This document shows positions 1 through 8,417 of a DNA stretch of 64,000 bases, piece by piece (positions within the stretch are counted from its first letter, which is position 1; each line of letters opens with the position of its first letter). Source of the DNA: Streptomyces coelicoflavus. GTDB taxonomy: Bacteria; Actinomycetota; Actinomycetes; Streptomycetales; Streptomycetaceae. The notes beneath the pieces are model-generated. The model was not told the DNA's origin. It was given only the letters and a program-made list of their open reading frames with translations, and did no database searches. The stretch is from NCBI RefSeq assembly GCF_003112555.1, contig NZ_BEWB01000016.1:1-64000 (forward strand). Reading direction: 5' to 3'. Both the position numbers and the translations under genes were made by a program.

Positions 1-110
1 CGGCTGGGCCGGCCGCATCCACCAGGGAGACGGGACACTTACCTCGAAGCAGTGACAATCGGTTGGATACGGTTTATAGGACGGCGAAGCCCGAGGAGAG
101 GAAGTGCCGG

Positions 111-692
111 GTGCCCCGGACCGGAACGACAGCCGTGCTGGCGCTGTTGCCGGACGCCGAGCCGCTGTTGCGGCCGGCCGCCGCCGTGGAGGCGTCGGCG
201 GTGCGACCCGGCGTGCCGGCACACGCCACGCTGCTCTTTCCCTGGCTGCCCTCCCACGAGGTCGACGAGCCGGCACTGCGCCGACTGCGGGCGGCCCTAC
301 CGGTCGGCCCGGTTCCCATCAGGCTGGCCGCGGTCGAACGAACCGACGGATTCGTCGGCGTCCCGGTGCCCGAACTGGACCTCGTGGCGAATGCCGTGCG
401 CAGCGCGTTTCCGGCGCAGGTCCCCTACGGCGGCCGTTTCGGCCCCCGGCCGCCCGTGCACGTCACCGTGGCTCTGGAGGCGACCCCGGGGGCGGCAGCC
501 GACATCGCGCGCCGAACCGCCGCCACCCTGCCGATCACCACGGAGGTCGACGCCCTGCAGGTGGTCGCCCTCACCCGCACCGGCTGGCGGCGTCTCGCCG
601 AGCTGTCGCTGGGTCGCCGGCCCGGCCTACGGCACCTGCGGCCGCCACGCCGTCTACCAAACGATCCGGCACCGAGCGGCCCGTACGCGTGA
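111..692 (+). CDS. 2'-5' RNA ligase / LigT-like 2H phosphoesterase
   Basis: Putative RNA-acting 2H phosphoesterase superfamily protein (LigT, 2'-5' RNA ligase and cyclic phosphodiesterase group). The sequence shows two spaced H-x-T signatures, HAT at about residues 38-40 followed by LLFP, and HVT at about 117-119. These are the paired catalytic histidines that define the family, and the length (193 aa) is normal. The GTG start at 111 is chosen because a purine-rich ribosome site (GAGGAGAGG) lies just upstream; an in-frame TTG at 63 has none. No obvious partner gene is adjacent. The physiological substrate of actinobacterial members is not established, so ligase activity is inferred from family only. 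Confidence 0.75.
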   Translation: MPRTGTTAVLALLPDAEPLLRPAAAVEASAVRPGVPAHATLLFPWLPSHEVDEPALRRLRAALPVGPVPIRLAAVERTDGFVGVPVPELDLVANAVRSAFPAQVPYGGRFGPRPPVHVTVALEATPGAAADIARRTAATLPITTEVDALQVVALTRTGWRRLAELSLGRRPGLRHLRPPRRLPNDPAPSGPYA

Positions 693-860
693 CTTCAGCC
701 TGATTTCATCCACTGCACAGCGATTCGGCCAAGCTCCCCCGGATTCCCGCCCGCTGAACAACCGGGCATCCGGTCGCTCCCTCTCACAGCGCGGGCACAG
801 CAACGTGCCCGCCTGTTTCCTTCCCACCGCACCCCCCAGCACCTGAAGGACGAGGGACAG

Positions 861-2618
861 ATGAACAGAACGCGCACGAGCCGATTGCGGCGTCCACTGC
901 TCGCAGGCACCACGGCCGTCGCGGCCATGGCCGTGACCGCCTCACTCGTGGCCGCCACCGCGGAACCGGCGAAGGCGGCGACAGCGCCCAGGCTGAGCCT
1001 CATCGCCGCGACCGACTCGCTCACGCTCACCTCCTGGAAGGAGGACCCGGGCGTCTACCTCGACCTCGGCACCTACCTCACCGCGGACGGCAGGCCGCTG
1101 GAGCTGAAGGTGACCCGGAAGTCCTACAAGGACCCGGTGACCATCACCCAGACCGTGTACGAGGGCGGCAAGGCCAAGGCCAAGACGCTGCCCAAGGGCA
1201 CGGTGAAGGACTTCTCGGGGCTTCCCGGCTTCGCGGAGATCACGATCACCGACAAGACGGGCAGGAAGGTCCTGAGCCGGACCGAGGACTTCTGCCCGAA
1301 CAACGCCAGCGGCCGCGTACGCCCCGACGCGCCGGCCACCTCCAAGTATCCGGAGAGCTGCCCGACCAACCCGTTCACCCTCGGTTCGGTCTGGGGTGTC
1401 GAGAAGGGCTGGGCGGCCAACACCTACGCGGGTTCCTACACCGAGCCCGTCGCCCTGGCGGCCGGGACCTACACCGCCAAGGTCGGGGTCGCCAAGAAGT
1501 ACCGCGACCTGTTCGGCATCGCGAACAAGCCCGCAACCGTCAAGATCACCGTGGTGGAGCGCAGTTACGACGACGACCAGGGTGCCGCCGGGCTGTCCGC
1601 GTCCCGGTCCGCGGCGGCAGGCGAGCACGCCGGCCACGGGGCCGGCCACCAGGCCCCGGACGCGCACGCGGGCCACGGGCCGGGGCACGCCCCGACACCC
1701 GCGCAGGCCGCCGCGCCGGTCACGAGCGGGGCGGGACCCTCGTACAACGTGGGCCACGGTCCGCTCAGGGCGGCGCCCCCCGCCCTGCCATGGGCGCTGA
1801 AGAAGAAGCAGGCCCTGCGTTCCCTGCCGCTCGGCGACAAGGGAGGCCAGACCGACGGATCGCGCAAGGCCCTGGCGCTCCAGCCCCTGGCGAAGCGCCC
1901 GGCCGGCAAGCCCTCCGTCCCGGACGTCCCCAAACCCGACCTGCGCTCGCTGCCGGCCTACGGCATCGTCGTCAGCGACGGGGAGCAGGACGTCCCCGGC
2001 AAGGACTACCTGGCCTTCAGCGCCAACGTGTGGAACGCCGGTCCGGCGCAACTGGTGGTGGACGGCTTCCGGTCGCCCGGCAAGGCCAAGATGGACGCCT
2101 ACCAGTACTTCTACGACTCCAAGGGCAAGCAGGTCGGCTACACCCCGACCGGCACCATGGAATGGGACCCCCGCCCGGGGCACGTGCACTGGCACTTCAC
2201 GGACTTCGCCAGCTACCGGCTGCTGAAGGCGGACAAGAAGGAGGCCGTGCGCAGCGGCAAGGAGGCCTTCTGCCTGGCCAACACCGACGCGATCGACTAC
2301 ACGGTCAAGAACGCCAACTGGCACCCGTTCAACACCGATCTGTCCACCGCCTGCGGGGAGGAGAACTCCATCTCCGTCCGCGAGGTGCTCGACGTCGGCT
2401 CCGGCGACACGTACTCCCAGGACCTGCCCGGCCAGTCCTTCGACATCACGGACGTACCCAACGGCACGTACTACATCCAGGTACTGGCCAACCCCGAGAA
2501 GCGGCTCAAGGAGACCAACCTCGGCAACAACAGCGCACTCCGGAAGATCGTGCTCGGCGGCAAGCCGGACGCACGGACCGTGACCGTGCCGCCGCACGAC
2601 CTGGTGAACGCCAACTGA
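861..2618 (+). CDS. Secreted lysyl oxidase family protein
   Basis: 585-aa exported protein with an Arg-rich n-region, a hydrophobic core at about residues 12-35 and an Ala-rich cleavage region. The C-terminal half resembles the lysyl oxidase family of copper amine oxidases that convert lysine epsilon-amines to aldehydes. The copper-ligand motif is visible as HVHWHF (His 441, 443, 445), followed by a Tyr/Asn-rich core and a CARDB-like end with NLGNN. A His/Gly-rich insert at about residues 254-280 repeats GHG and HAGHG units and could bind metal. A ribosome site (aaggacgaggg) precedes ATG 861. It stands alone and is followed by a strong hairpin. Catalysis is inferred from the family; a cross-linking or morphological role is possible. 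Confidence 0.8.
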   Translation: MNRTRTSRLRRPLLAGTTAVAAMAVTASLVAATAEPAKAATAPRLSLIAATDSLTLTSWKEDPGVYLDLGTYLTADGRPLELKVTRKSYKDPVTITQTVYEGGKAKAKTLPKGTVKDFSGLPGFAEITITDKTGRKVLSRTEDFCPNNASGRVRPDAPATSKYPESCPTNPFTLGSVWGVEKGWAANTYAGSYTEPVALAAGTYTAKVGVAKKYRDLFGIANKPATVKITVVERSYDDDQGAAGLSASRSAAAGEHAGHGAGHQAPDAHAGHGPGHAPTPAQAAAPVTSGAGPSYNVGHGPLRAAPPALPWALKKKQALRSLPLGDKGGQTDGSRKALALQPLAKRPAGKPSVPDVPKPDLRSLPAYGIVVSDGEQDVPGKDYLAFSANVWNAGPAQLVVDGFRSPGKAKMDAYQYFYDSKGKQVGYTPTGTMEWDPRPGHVHWHFTDFASYRLLKADKKEAVRSGKEAFCLANTDAIDYTVKNANWHPFNTDLSTACGEENSISVREVLDVGSGDTYSQDLPGQSFDITDVPNGTYYIQVLANPEKRLKETNLGNNSALRKIVLGGKPDARTVTVPPHDLVNAN

Positions 2619-2654
2619 CCTGACGTCAGGGGGCCGGGCACCCCGTCCCGAAGG

Positions 2655-2686
2655 GCCGACGGCCACACCTGGTGGTGGCCGTCGGC
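2655..2686. terminator. Hairpin terminator after lysyl oxidase gene
   Basis: Two perfectly complementary 12-base arms (GCCGACGGCCAC at 2655-2666 and its complement at 2675-2686) enclose an 8-base loop, 37 bases after the lysyl oxidase stop. There is no T-tract, as is usual in high-GC actinomycetes. Confidence 0.7.
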
Positions 2687-2737
2687 ACGCTATGCTCTCC
2701 GTCTGCATTGGATCATGGTCATGACCTTGGGGGGTCC

Positions 2738-3439
2738 ATGGGAAGGATCGTGGCCGTCGCCACGGCCATGGCGGCCTGTCTGACGCTCGGCGTCACGGCG
2801 ACCGGCTGTTCGAACGACGAGGCGTCGGACGAGCGCTCCGCCGATCAGCTGCTCGAGGACGCGTACGAGACCATGAAGTCGCTCACCTCGGTGACCATCG
2901 ATGCGAAGACCACGGGCGCCGGCAAGGAACGCTCCACCAGCGTGCTGGTGACCGACCTCAAGAGCACCTGCACGTTCAGGTCGTCCTCGGAGTCGGGAGC
3001 CACGCTCGAACAGATACGGATCGAAGAGACGGACTACATCCGGCCGAACCGCGCCTACCTCGATCAGTGGGCAGGTCTCGAGGCACCGAGTGCGGCGGAG
3101 CAGGACCGCTGGGTCAAGATGCCGTCCAGCGATTCTGCGCCCGGCGACGGGCTTTCCGACTGCACCTGGCCGTTCGCCGCGTTCGGCAAGGCGGAGAAGG
3201 GCGAACCGGCGGAGGTCGACGGCCGCCAGGCCGTCGCGCTGGTGGTGACCGACTAAGAGGACCAGGGCGGCACCTACACGTTCCACGTCGCCACAGAGGG
3301 CAGGCCCTACCTGCTCAAGGTCGACTACAAGGGCACCGACTTCCGCACCACCACCACGTTCAGCGCCTTCGAGAAGCCCCTGAAGGTGGAGGCGCCGGAC
3401 GACGACGAGCTGCTGGACCTGAGCGGCATCGGGGGCTGA
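2738..3439 (+). pseudogene. Lipoprotein gene interrupted by in-frame TAA
   Basis: Codes for a predicted lipoprotein: hydrophobic signal at residues 5-20 and lipobox ATGC with Cys24. The body resembles actinobacterial LppX/LprG-like lipoproteins that may carry lipids or bind the membrane. Translation from ATG 2738 stops at TAA 3254-3256 (172 aa). The same frame then stays open for another 60 codons, from EDQGGTYTFHV to LLDLSGIGG, ending at TGA 3437-3439. The downstream part looks like the missing C-terminal beta strands of this family, so the TAA is a nonsense change inside a 233-codon gene. TAA is rare in such genomes. Either the gene is inactive, it makes a shortened protein, or one base is a sequencing error. 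Confidence 0.75.
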
Positions 3440-3469
3440 ACTCTCCGAGCCGTGCCACGCCTCCCGGCG

Positions 3470-4324
3470 TCAGGCGGAGATGCGGGCCGCGAGGCGGTCG
3501 GCGACGGTGCGGGGCTCGCGGCCGAGAAGTTCGGCGAGCAGGGGGCCGGTTTCGGCGAACCAGCCCGCGCGTGCCGCCTGGTACCAGGTGAGCATGAGCC
3601 GGGCCATCGGCTCCGGCACACCGGTCGTGATCTGGTCGGCGACCCACTGTTCGTCGTCCGGGACCACGCGCTTGACCGAGCGACCGGTGAGGCCGGAGGC
3701 GATCCTGCTGAGGTCGTCGAAGGTGACGGCGGACGGCGCGGTGAGGGTGACGGGGCCGTCGAAGGAGCGGTCGCCGGCGAGGACGACCGCCGTGGCCTCG
3801 GCCACATCGGCACGGTCGGTGTACGGCACCGGCCCGTCTTCCGGCTGGGCGATCACGCCGGTCCGCTGCCACGGGCCGAGGACCTGGTCGAGCGGCCCGT
3901 AGGCGCCGTTGCGCAGTGCGGTCCAGGGGACCCCGGCGTCGCCGAGGATCGCCTCGGTGGCGATGTGGATGTCCGACGGGCGGTACGGGTTGCCGGGGAC
4001 GGCGCCGTGCTGGCTCGTGTAGAGGATCCGCCGGGCGCCGGCCGCGACCGCGGCTTCGACGGCATTGCGGTGCAGGCCGACCATGTCGGCGGCCGGGTCG
4101 TTGCCGGACACCAGAAGCACCTGCTCGGCACCGTCGAACGAGTCGCGCAGCGCGGCCGGGTCCTCGTAGGAGCCCTGCCGCACCCGCACGCCGCGATCGG
4201 CAAGGTGCTGTGCCTTGGCCGCGTCGCGGACACTGACCCCGATCCGGTCGGCGGGTATGCGCTCGAGCAGGTGCTCGACGGTGGCGCCGCCCAGCCCGCC
4301 GGTGGCTCCGGTGACAACGATCAT
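3470..4324 (-). CDS. NmrA/QOR2-like NAD(P)H-binding reductase
   Basis: 284-aa atypical short-chain dehydrogenase of the NmrA / NAD(P)H:quinone oxidoreductase-2 type. The N-terminus has the dinucleotide-binding fingerprint TGATGGLGG at residues 5-13, then strand-helix alternation, and LYTSQHGA in place of a classical Ser-Tyr-Lys catalytic set. Family members reduce quinones or sense the NADP redox state. The gene diverges from the TetR-type regulator at 4484. Their shared promoter region carries two TGACC-N5-GGTCA palindromes, so the regulator very likely represses this gene. The first ATG at 4324 fits the fingerprint position. Quinone or electrophile detoxification is a reasonable guess, but the substrate is unknown. 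Confidence 0.8.
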   Translation of the reverse strand: MIVVTGATGGLGGATVEHLLERIPADRIGVSVRDAAKAQHLADRGVRVRQGSYEDPAALRDSFDGAEQVLLVSGNDPAADMVGLHRNAVEAAVAAGARRILYTSQHGAVPGNPYRPSDIHIATEAILGDAGVPWTALRNGAYGPLDQVLGPWQRTGVIAQPEDGPVPYTDRADVAEATAVVLAGDRSFDGPVTLTAPSAVTFDDLSRIASGLTGRSVKRVVPDDEQWVADQITTGVPEPMARLMLTWYQAARAGWFAETGPLLAELLGREPRTVADRLAARISA

Positions 4325-4392
4325 GATTCCGACCTTCCTGACCCTTCCCGACCGCCCAGGACGTCCGTCCTGGTGGCGGGCGCAACCGTAAG

Positions 4393-4453
4393 TTGACCAT
4401 GCTGGTCAATTTCTCGTCTGCCTCGACTGTAGGTAACCTGACCTGGCGGGTCA
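4393..4453. promoter_or_regulatory. Two TGACC-N5-GGTCA operators
   Basis: The first site at 4393-4409 is TTGACCATGCTGGTCAA, a perfect palindrome with 7-base arms. The second at 4439-4453 is TGACC-TGGCG-GGTCA. Both share the half-site and the 5-base spacer and lie between the divergent reductase and TetR genes, as expected for autoregulated TetR operators. Confidence 0.7.
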
Positions 4454-4483
4454 AATTAGGTCGCTGAGTATCAGGAAGAGACG

Positions 4484-5101
4484 GTGAGGGTCGTGGCCGG
4501 TGCGGTGCCTTCGGAGTCCCGGCTGCGTGCCGACGCCCGGCGCAATTCCGAGCAGATCCGCTCCGCCGCCGTCGGCGCCTTTCAGGGGCAGGGCCTGACG
4601 GTGCCGCTGGAGGAGGTCGCCAAGGCGGCGGGGGTGAGCAAGGCCACGATCTTCAACCGGTTCGGCGGGCGGATCGGCCTCATCGAGGCCGTCATCGAAG
4701 AGGTCGTCGCGAGCGCGCTGTTCGCCGTCATCGACCACGCTCGGACCATCGACGACGCCGGCGAGCGGATCGCGTACTACCTCACCGCGATCCGCGACCT
4801 CCAGTACCGCCAGCCAGCCTTCAACGACGTCCTGTTGCAGACCTATGCGGACTCGGAGCAGCTCATGAGGATATGCCGGGTCGGGACCGAGGCCAACGAA
4901 GAGATCGTCACGGCGGCGCGGGCCCGCGGCGCACTGCGGCCGGAGTTCACGGCGGGCGACCTCCACGCCCTCGTCGTCGACAACGCCCTCGCCCTGAAGC
5001 ACGGCAAGCGGCCTCCCCGGGACGACTACGACCGCCGCACCAGGTATGTCCTGGACGGAATCCTCGGGTCTTCCTCCTCCGCCGCCGCCGGCGGCCGATG
5101 A
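4484..5101 (+). CDS. TetR family transcriptional regulator
   Basis: 205-aa TetR/AcrR-type repressor. The N-terminal helix-turn-helix is clear at about residues 38-62 (VPLEEVAKAAGVSKATIFNRFG). The remainder is a helical ligand-binding and dimerisation domain, similar to the TetR_C group often paired with SDR reductases. GTG 4484 follows an aggaagag ribosome site at a good distance. It is divergent from the NmrA-like reductase, with two matching palindromes between them, so local repression of that reductase and of itself is the likely role. The inducing ligand cannot be read from the sequence. Confidence 0.85.
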   Translation: MRVVAGAVPSESRLRADARRNSEQIRSAAVGAFQGQGLTVPLEEVAKAAGVSKATIFNRFGGRIGLIEAVIEEVVASALFAVIDHARTIDDAGERIAYYLTAIRDLQYRQPAFNDVLLQTYADSEQLMRICRVGTEANEEIVTAARARGALRPEFTAGDLHALVVDNALALKHGKRPPRDDYDRRTRYVLDGILGSSSSAAAGGR

Positions 5102-5148
5102 CCGCCTCCTCACCCCGGTGTCCCGCACTGGACAGGAGTACCTGAACC

Positions 5149-5631
5149 TCAGTGTTCGCCGCCGGCCGCGCGGCCGCTGTCATCGGACGGTCTCCCGGAT
5201 GTGGCAGACCCACCGGAATCCCCGGGGGAGGGGGAAGCGCCACCGTCCTCCAGGCATGTCATCGATACGAGGACGAATGCCTGACCGTGCTGGGGAGGCT
5301 GGACGGGGAGGCCCGCGAGCACCGTCCAGTTGCCCTTCGTGAGGGCCAGCGCTCCGGTCCCCGTGTCAGGCCCTCGCTGCCAGCCGTACTCGGCACGGGC
5401 CCGGGCGAAGGCCTTCTTCAACGCGGACTCCACCGTCTGCGGCGCGTGTTGTCCGGAGAGCCGTTCGGAGCAGCTGCCCAGGGAGTTCGAAGGTTCCCTG
5501 TCGACCTCGACGCCCTCCGCCGCCAGCGCCGCCCTGATCTCGGACACCGCCGTGTCCGCCGACAGAGCCGGGCCGGAAAAGCGCGGGGGGAGTGGGCCGA
5601 GGTCCGGAGGGGCACAGGCTGCCCCGGACAT
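5149..5631 (-). CDS. Small exported/lipoprotein-like protein, uncertain start
   Basis: 160-aa hypothetical protein from the first ATG. It has a Cys at residue 6, a second Cys (LGSCSERL) in the middle, a third near the C-terminus (VSMTCLEDGG) and an acidic Ser/Gly-rich tail. Upstream of ATG 5631 the same frame encodes a signal-like stretch, IVRQRLRRSALGCIVIGTL, which would make the product a lipoprotein or secreted protein. No ATG, GTG or TTG lies in that stretch, although a GGGAGGGG ribosome site is present at 5698-5705. The true start may therefore be a non-standard ATC codon near 5686-5691, or the normal start was mutated. It converges on the TetR gene. Function unknown. Confidence 0.55.
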   Translation of the reverse strand: MSGAACAPPDLGPLPPRFSGPALSADTAVSEIRAALAAEGVEVDREPSNSLGSCSERLSGQHAPQTVESALKKAFARARAEYGWQRGPDTGTGALALTKGNWTVLAGLPVQPPQHGQAFVLVSMTCLEDGGASPSPGDSGGSATSGRPSDDSGRAAGGEH

Positions 5632-5896
5632 CAGTGTCCCGATGACGATGCACCCCAGGGCCGAGCGTCTCAGTCGCTGCCGAACGATGATGTCCGTCCC
5701 CTCCCAGTGTCGAGCGACTGACCATTCTGCCCTGACCGTCCTCGGCGTCGTTCTGCCGCCCGTGGCTACCGGAGCCTGCGATCCTGTCGGCTGCGTCGCC
5801 CTCCTCGCCCGACTGATCGCATGCTTGGGACGCCGACCGTGAGCAGCGCGGACGGCCCGCCCCGGGACGACGGCACCCCGGGGCGGACCGTGCGGA

Positions 5897-6184
5897 TCAG
5901 CAGGTGCGGCCGGTGTACCAGGCGCCGTCGATGTCGGAGCTGGAGCCGATCCAGGTCACGCCGGGCACCACACACCGTTCGCTGTTGGGCCCCCAGTCGT
6001 CGATCTCGATGACGATGTGCGAGCCGTCCGAGGTGCAGTGGTTGTAGTAGGCGTCGGAGGCGGTCTCGTAGAAGCCGCACGGGTTCGCTGCGGCCGGACC
6101 GGCGCTCAGGGTGACGGCGCCGGCGGAGGCCAGGGCCAGGGCGAAGGACGCGAGGGCGCTGGTCACGATGCGACGGAGGGACAA
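5897..6184 (-). CDS. Small secreted DUF6355-like protein
   Basis: 95-aa secreted protein with an N-terminal signal peptide (basic MSLRRIV, hydrophobic core, cleavage around AAANP). The mature part of about 60 residues carries four cysteines, in the order PCGFYET, NHCTSD, ERCVVPG and the final GRTC, probably forming two disulfides. The pattern matches my recollection of the small DUF6355 family, which is annotated with natural-product biosynthesis but is biochemically uncharacterised. The start is a TTG at 6184 preceded by GGAG. No biosynthetic cluster is next to it. Function unknown. Confidence 0.7.
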   Translation of the reverse strand: MSLRRIVTSALASFALALASAGAVTLSAGPAAANPCGFYETASDAYYNHCTSDGSHIVIEIDDWGPNSERCVVPGVTWIGSSSDIDGAWYTGRTC

Positions 6185-6600
6185 GGAGAGCTCCAGAAAG
6201 TAGGGGATCGCCGGCTCGGAGTGCCCGTGCCCGCCGATCCGTTGTCGATGCGACGCCCAGATTCACAGCCCCGGGGAGGCCGCTTCGGTCAACTGCCGCA
6301 CCGATCACCCGGCGAAACGATTCGTTGCTGCGCCGATCAGTTGATCTCCGCCGGTTCCCCGTGTGTCGGGCAGGAGGAGGAAACAAGGCACGCCGGGGCG
6401 GTGAGAACGTCGTGCGGCGCCTCGCAAGCGGCGATTTCCCGCACGGTGCCCTGGCTGTGCCGGATGCCTTCAAACAGGCGCACGGCGCGTTGGTGCGGCG
6501 CTCGGTGGTGTGGCGGCGACCCCTCGTGCTCTTACCCGCTGTTGGGCGGCCGACGTGCGCGGACAACATCCACTCAGTGCCGCGTGCGAAGGGGTTTGTG
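6185..6600. other. Intergenic region between divergent genes
   Basis: 416 bases separate the DUF6355-like gene from the EF-hand gene. A short perfect palindrome AACGATTCGTT lies at 6316-6326; otherwise no gene or convincing structure is seen. It must hold both promoters, but no clear -35/-10 pair was identified. Confidence 0.5.
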
Positions 6601-7149
6601 ATGGCCAGTGAGTTTCAGCGGACCAAGCTGCAGGACATGTTCAACGCGTTCGACGTGAACGGCGACGGCTGCCTGGAGGAGGACTTCGCCGCCCTCGCGA
6701 GCCGGTGGAGCCGTCTGCCGCGAGTGAGAGCGGACGCGGAGCTGGCGGCGCGGGTCGAGGACGTGCTCCTGGGGTGGTGGCAGCACCTCTCGTCGGCTGT
6801 CGACTCGGACAACGACGGCAGGATCGACATGAACGACCTCCTCGCCATGGTCGACCGCTTGCCCTCCATGCGGGAGACCGTCGCCGCCACCGCCGACACG
6901 GTCTTCGACGCGGTGGACGCGAATGGCGACGGCCGCATCTCCCGGGGCGAGCACCAGCAGCTGATCGACCTGTGGCACGGGCGAGGGGTCACGACTGGGG
7001 ACGTGTTCGACCGGCTCGACCAGGATGCCGACGGTCACCTCAGCCGACCCGAATTCACCGTGCTGTGGACCCAGTTCTGGATCAGCGACGACCCTGCCGA
7101 ACCGGGCAACTACCTCTGCGGACCCGTCGCAGGTCGTTCGTTCCGCTGA
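6601..7149 (+). CDS. EF-hand calcium-binding protein (calerythrin type)
   Basis: 182-aa soluble calcium-binding protein of the calerythrin / sarcoplasmic calcium-binding type known from actinomycetes, probably a cytosolic calcium buffer or sensor. Four EF-hand loops are visible: DVNGDGCLEEDF near residue 18, DSDNDGRIDMND near 70, DANGDGRISRGE near 107 and DQDADGHLSRPE near 140. All have acidic residues at positions 1, 3 and 5, Gly at 6 and an acidic residue at or next to position 12. The C-terminus has the GNYLCGP segment common in these proteins. ATG 6601 follows gaagggg; an adjacent GTG at 6598 is an alternative. It is monocistronic. Calcium binding is well supported; the regulatory role is inferred. 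Confidence 0.88.
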   Translation: MASEFQRTKLQDMFNAFDVNGDGCLEEDFAALASRWSRLPRVRADAELAARVEDVLLGWWQHLSSAVDSDNDGRIDMNDLLAMVDRLPSMRETVAATADTVFDAVDANGDGRISRGEHQQLIDLWHGRGVTTGDVFDRLDQDADGHLSRPEFTVLWTQFWISDDPAEPGNYLCGPVAGRSFR

Positions 7150-7249
7150 GGGGTGGAGGAGCAGCACCGGGGAAGCCCGGACGCCCTTTCTCGAAGTGAG
7201 CCGGACCGGCGCCGTGGGTCGCTGCGGCGATGTGACTACTGTGAACGGC

Positions 7250-7687
7250 ATGAGCGAACACTCGAAGCGTTCCGTCGTCGTCGAACGCACCGGCAGCGGC
7301 CAGTTTGTGGCGACCAACACCCGTGGCGGATCGATCAGTTTCGGTACGGCGGACGGCGATCAGGACACCGGGTTCACCCCCGTCGAGTTGTTCCTGGCCG
7401 CGATCGGCGGCTGCACGGCCGTGGACGTGGACATCGCCACCGGCCGGCACGCTGAGCCCACCCGCTTCTCCGTGACGGTCGCGGGGGACAAGGTCAGCGA
7501 CGACCTCGGCAACCGCATGACGAACCTCGAGGTCGTGTTCACCGTGACCTTCCCGGACGGCGAGGGAGCGGAGCGAGCCCGCGCCATCCTGCCCCGCGCG
7601 GTCAGGACGTCCCACGACCGCCTCTGCACCGTGAGCAGGACCGTCGAGGTCGGGACACCGGTGACCACGACGGTCGCCGACGCCTGA
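7250..7687 (+). CDS. OsmC family peroxiredoxin-like protein
   Basis: 145-aa OsmC/Ohr superfamily protein. Members are thiol peroxidases reducing organic hydroperoxides, or related redox proteins of unknown substrate. The first Cys (Cys55) is in AIGGCTAVD at the start of the central helix, and a second (Cys126) is in DRLCTVSRT, matching the two-Cys arrangement of the fold. ATG 7250 is used here; an in-frame GTG at 7241 is possible. The gene lies between the EF-hand gene and a decayed gene and has its own short leader. It may protect against oxidative stress, but no OhrR-type regulator is adjacent. Confidence 0.82.
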   Translation: MSEHSKRSVVVERTGSGQFVATNTRGGSISFGTADGDQDTGFTPVELFLAAIGGCTAVDVDIATGRHAEPTRFSVTVAGDKVSDDLGNRMTNLEVVFTVTFPDGEGAERARAILPRAVRTSHDRLCTVSRTVEVGTPVTTTVADA

Positions 7688-7734
7688 CACCCCCGCCGCG
7701 TCCGCCCCGCGGCGAGCCGGCCGCGGCGCGGGCA

Positions 7735-7900
7735 TTGTTGTCCTACGACGCATTCGCCGAACTCGCAGCCGCCGACTCAGCCGTGGTAGGCCTCGTCCTC
7801 AAGAGGCATTCCGCAACGCCAGGCGGCGGCCCGCGAGGCCGGACATGGCGACGTACTCGACGCATGGGGCGAGGACCTGTACTTCATGCGCAGGCAATAG
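7735..7900 (+). pseudogene. Remnant of a nucleotidyltransferase-like gene
   Basis: Two short coding-like segments in different frames. SYDAFAELAAADSAVVGLVLK (from TTG 7735/7738) resembles the N-terminus of nucleotidyltransferase-domain proteins, which continue with a G-S motif. It is followed, after a frame change near 7800, by REAGHGDVLDAWGEDLYFM ending at TAG 7898-7900, which looks like the C-terminus of the same family. The catalytic middle is missing. I read this as a deleted gene; the family assignment is from memory and tentative. Confidence 0.4.
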
Positions 7901-7976
7901 GAGACGGAGACACTCCCCGCGGCCGGTGACTGCGTCGCCTTCGCGTCCCGGCCCGCGGCGTCCGTAACGTGGAGGG

Positions 7977-8291
7977 ATGAGGAACACTGCGAAAAGCACG
8001 TCCCTGGTCATCCACCTGGGTGGGGAGGAGCTCGTCATCGGGCGGCGCTACGAGGCCGCCAGTATCGCCAACGACGTGCTCATCGCGTTGTGGTTCATCG
8101 CCGGCAGCATCATGTTCTTCTCCGAGCAGTGGACCACGACCGGCACCTGGTGCTTCCTGATCGGCAGCATCGAGCTGCTCATCCGGCCGGCCATCCGCCT
8201 CACCCGCCACCTGCATCTGCAACGCGTTCACTCCCGCGCCCCGGAGCCCCACTCTCCCGCCGCGCCCCCCGACGGTTCGCAGGACTACTGA
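7977..8291 (+). CDS. YrhK-like membrane protein
   Basis: 104-aa membrane protein with the YrhK-like domain. After a soluble N-terminus with LVIGRRYEAASIANDVLIAL there are two hydrophobic segments at about residues 33-50 and 56-73 (WFIAGSIMFF and TWCFLIGSIELLI). A short basic helix (RPAIRLTRHLHL) and a Pro-rich tail follow. The arrangement of two helices flanked by the RYE/N.. and R.A.R motifs is that of the YrhK domain, whose function is unknown. ATG 7977 follows gtggaggg at close spacing. It stands alone between a decayed gene and the SDR. Confidence 0.75.
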   Translation: MRNTAKSTSLVIHLGGEELVIGRRYEAASIANDVLIALWFIAGSIMFFSEQWTTTGTWCFLIGSIELLIRPAIRLTRHLHLQRVHSRAPEPHSPAAPPDGSQDY

Positions 8292-8417
8292 ACGGGTGAC
8301 GGAGCTGCCGCATCGCCGCCAGTTGCGCGTGCACCTGTTTGCTCAGTGCATTGCCGGTTACGCGTTCACGCGCGACACCGAGCCAATGGCTTCCCACGAG
8401 TGCAGGAGGATCTCGCC

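Noticed and set aside
942..2708. 588-codon open frame opposite the lysyl oxidase gene
   Set aside because: It is a mirror frame of a high-GC gene, with Val/Gly/Arg-rich product and no ribosome site. The plus-strand gene has a signal peptide and family motifs.
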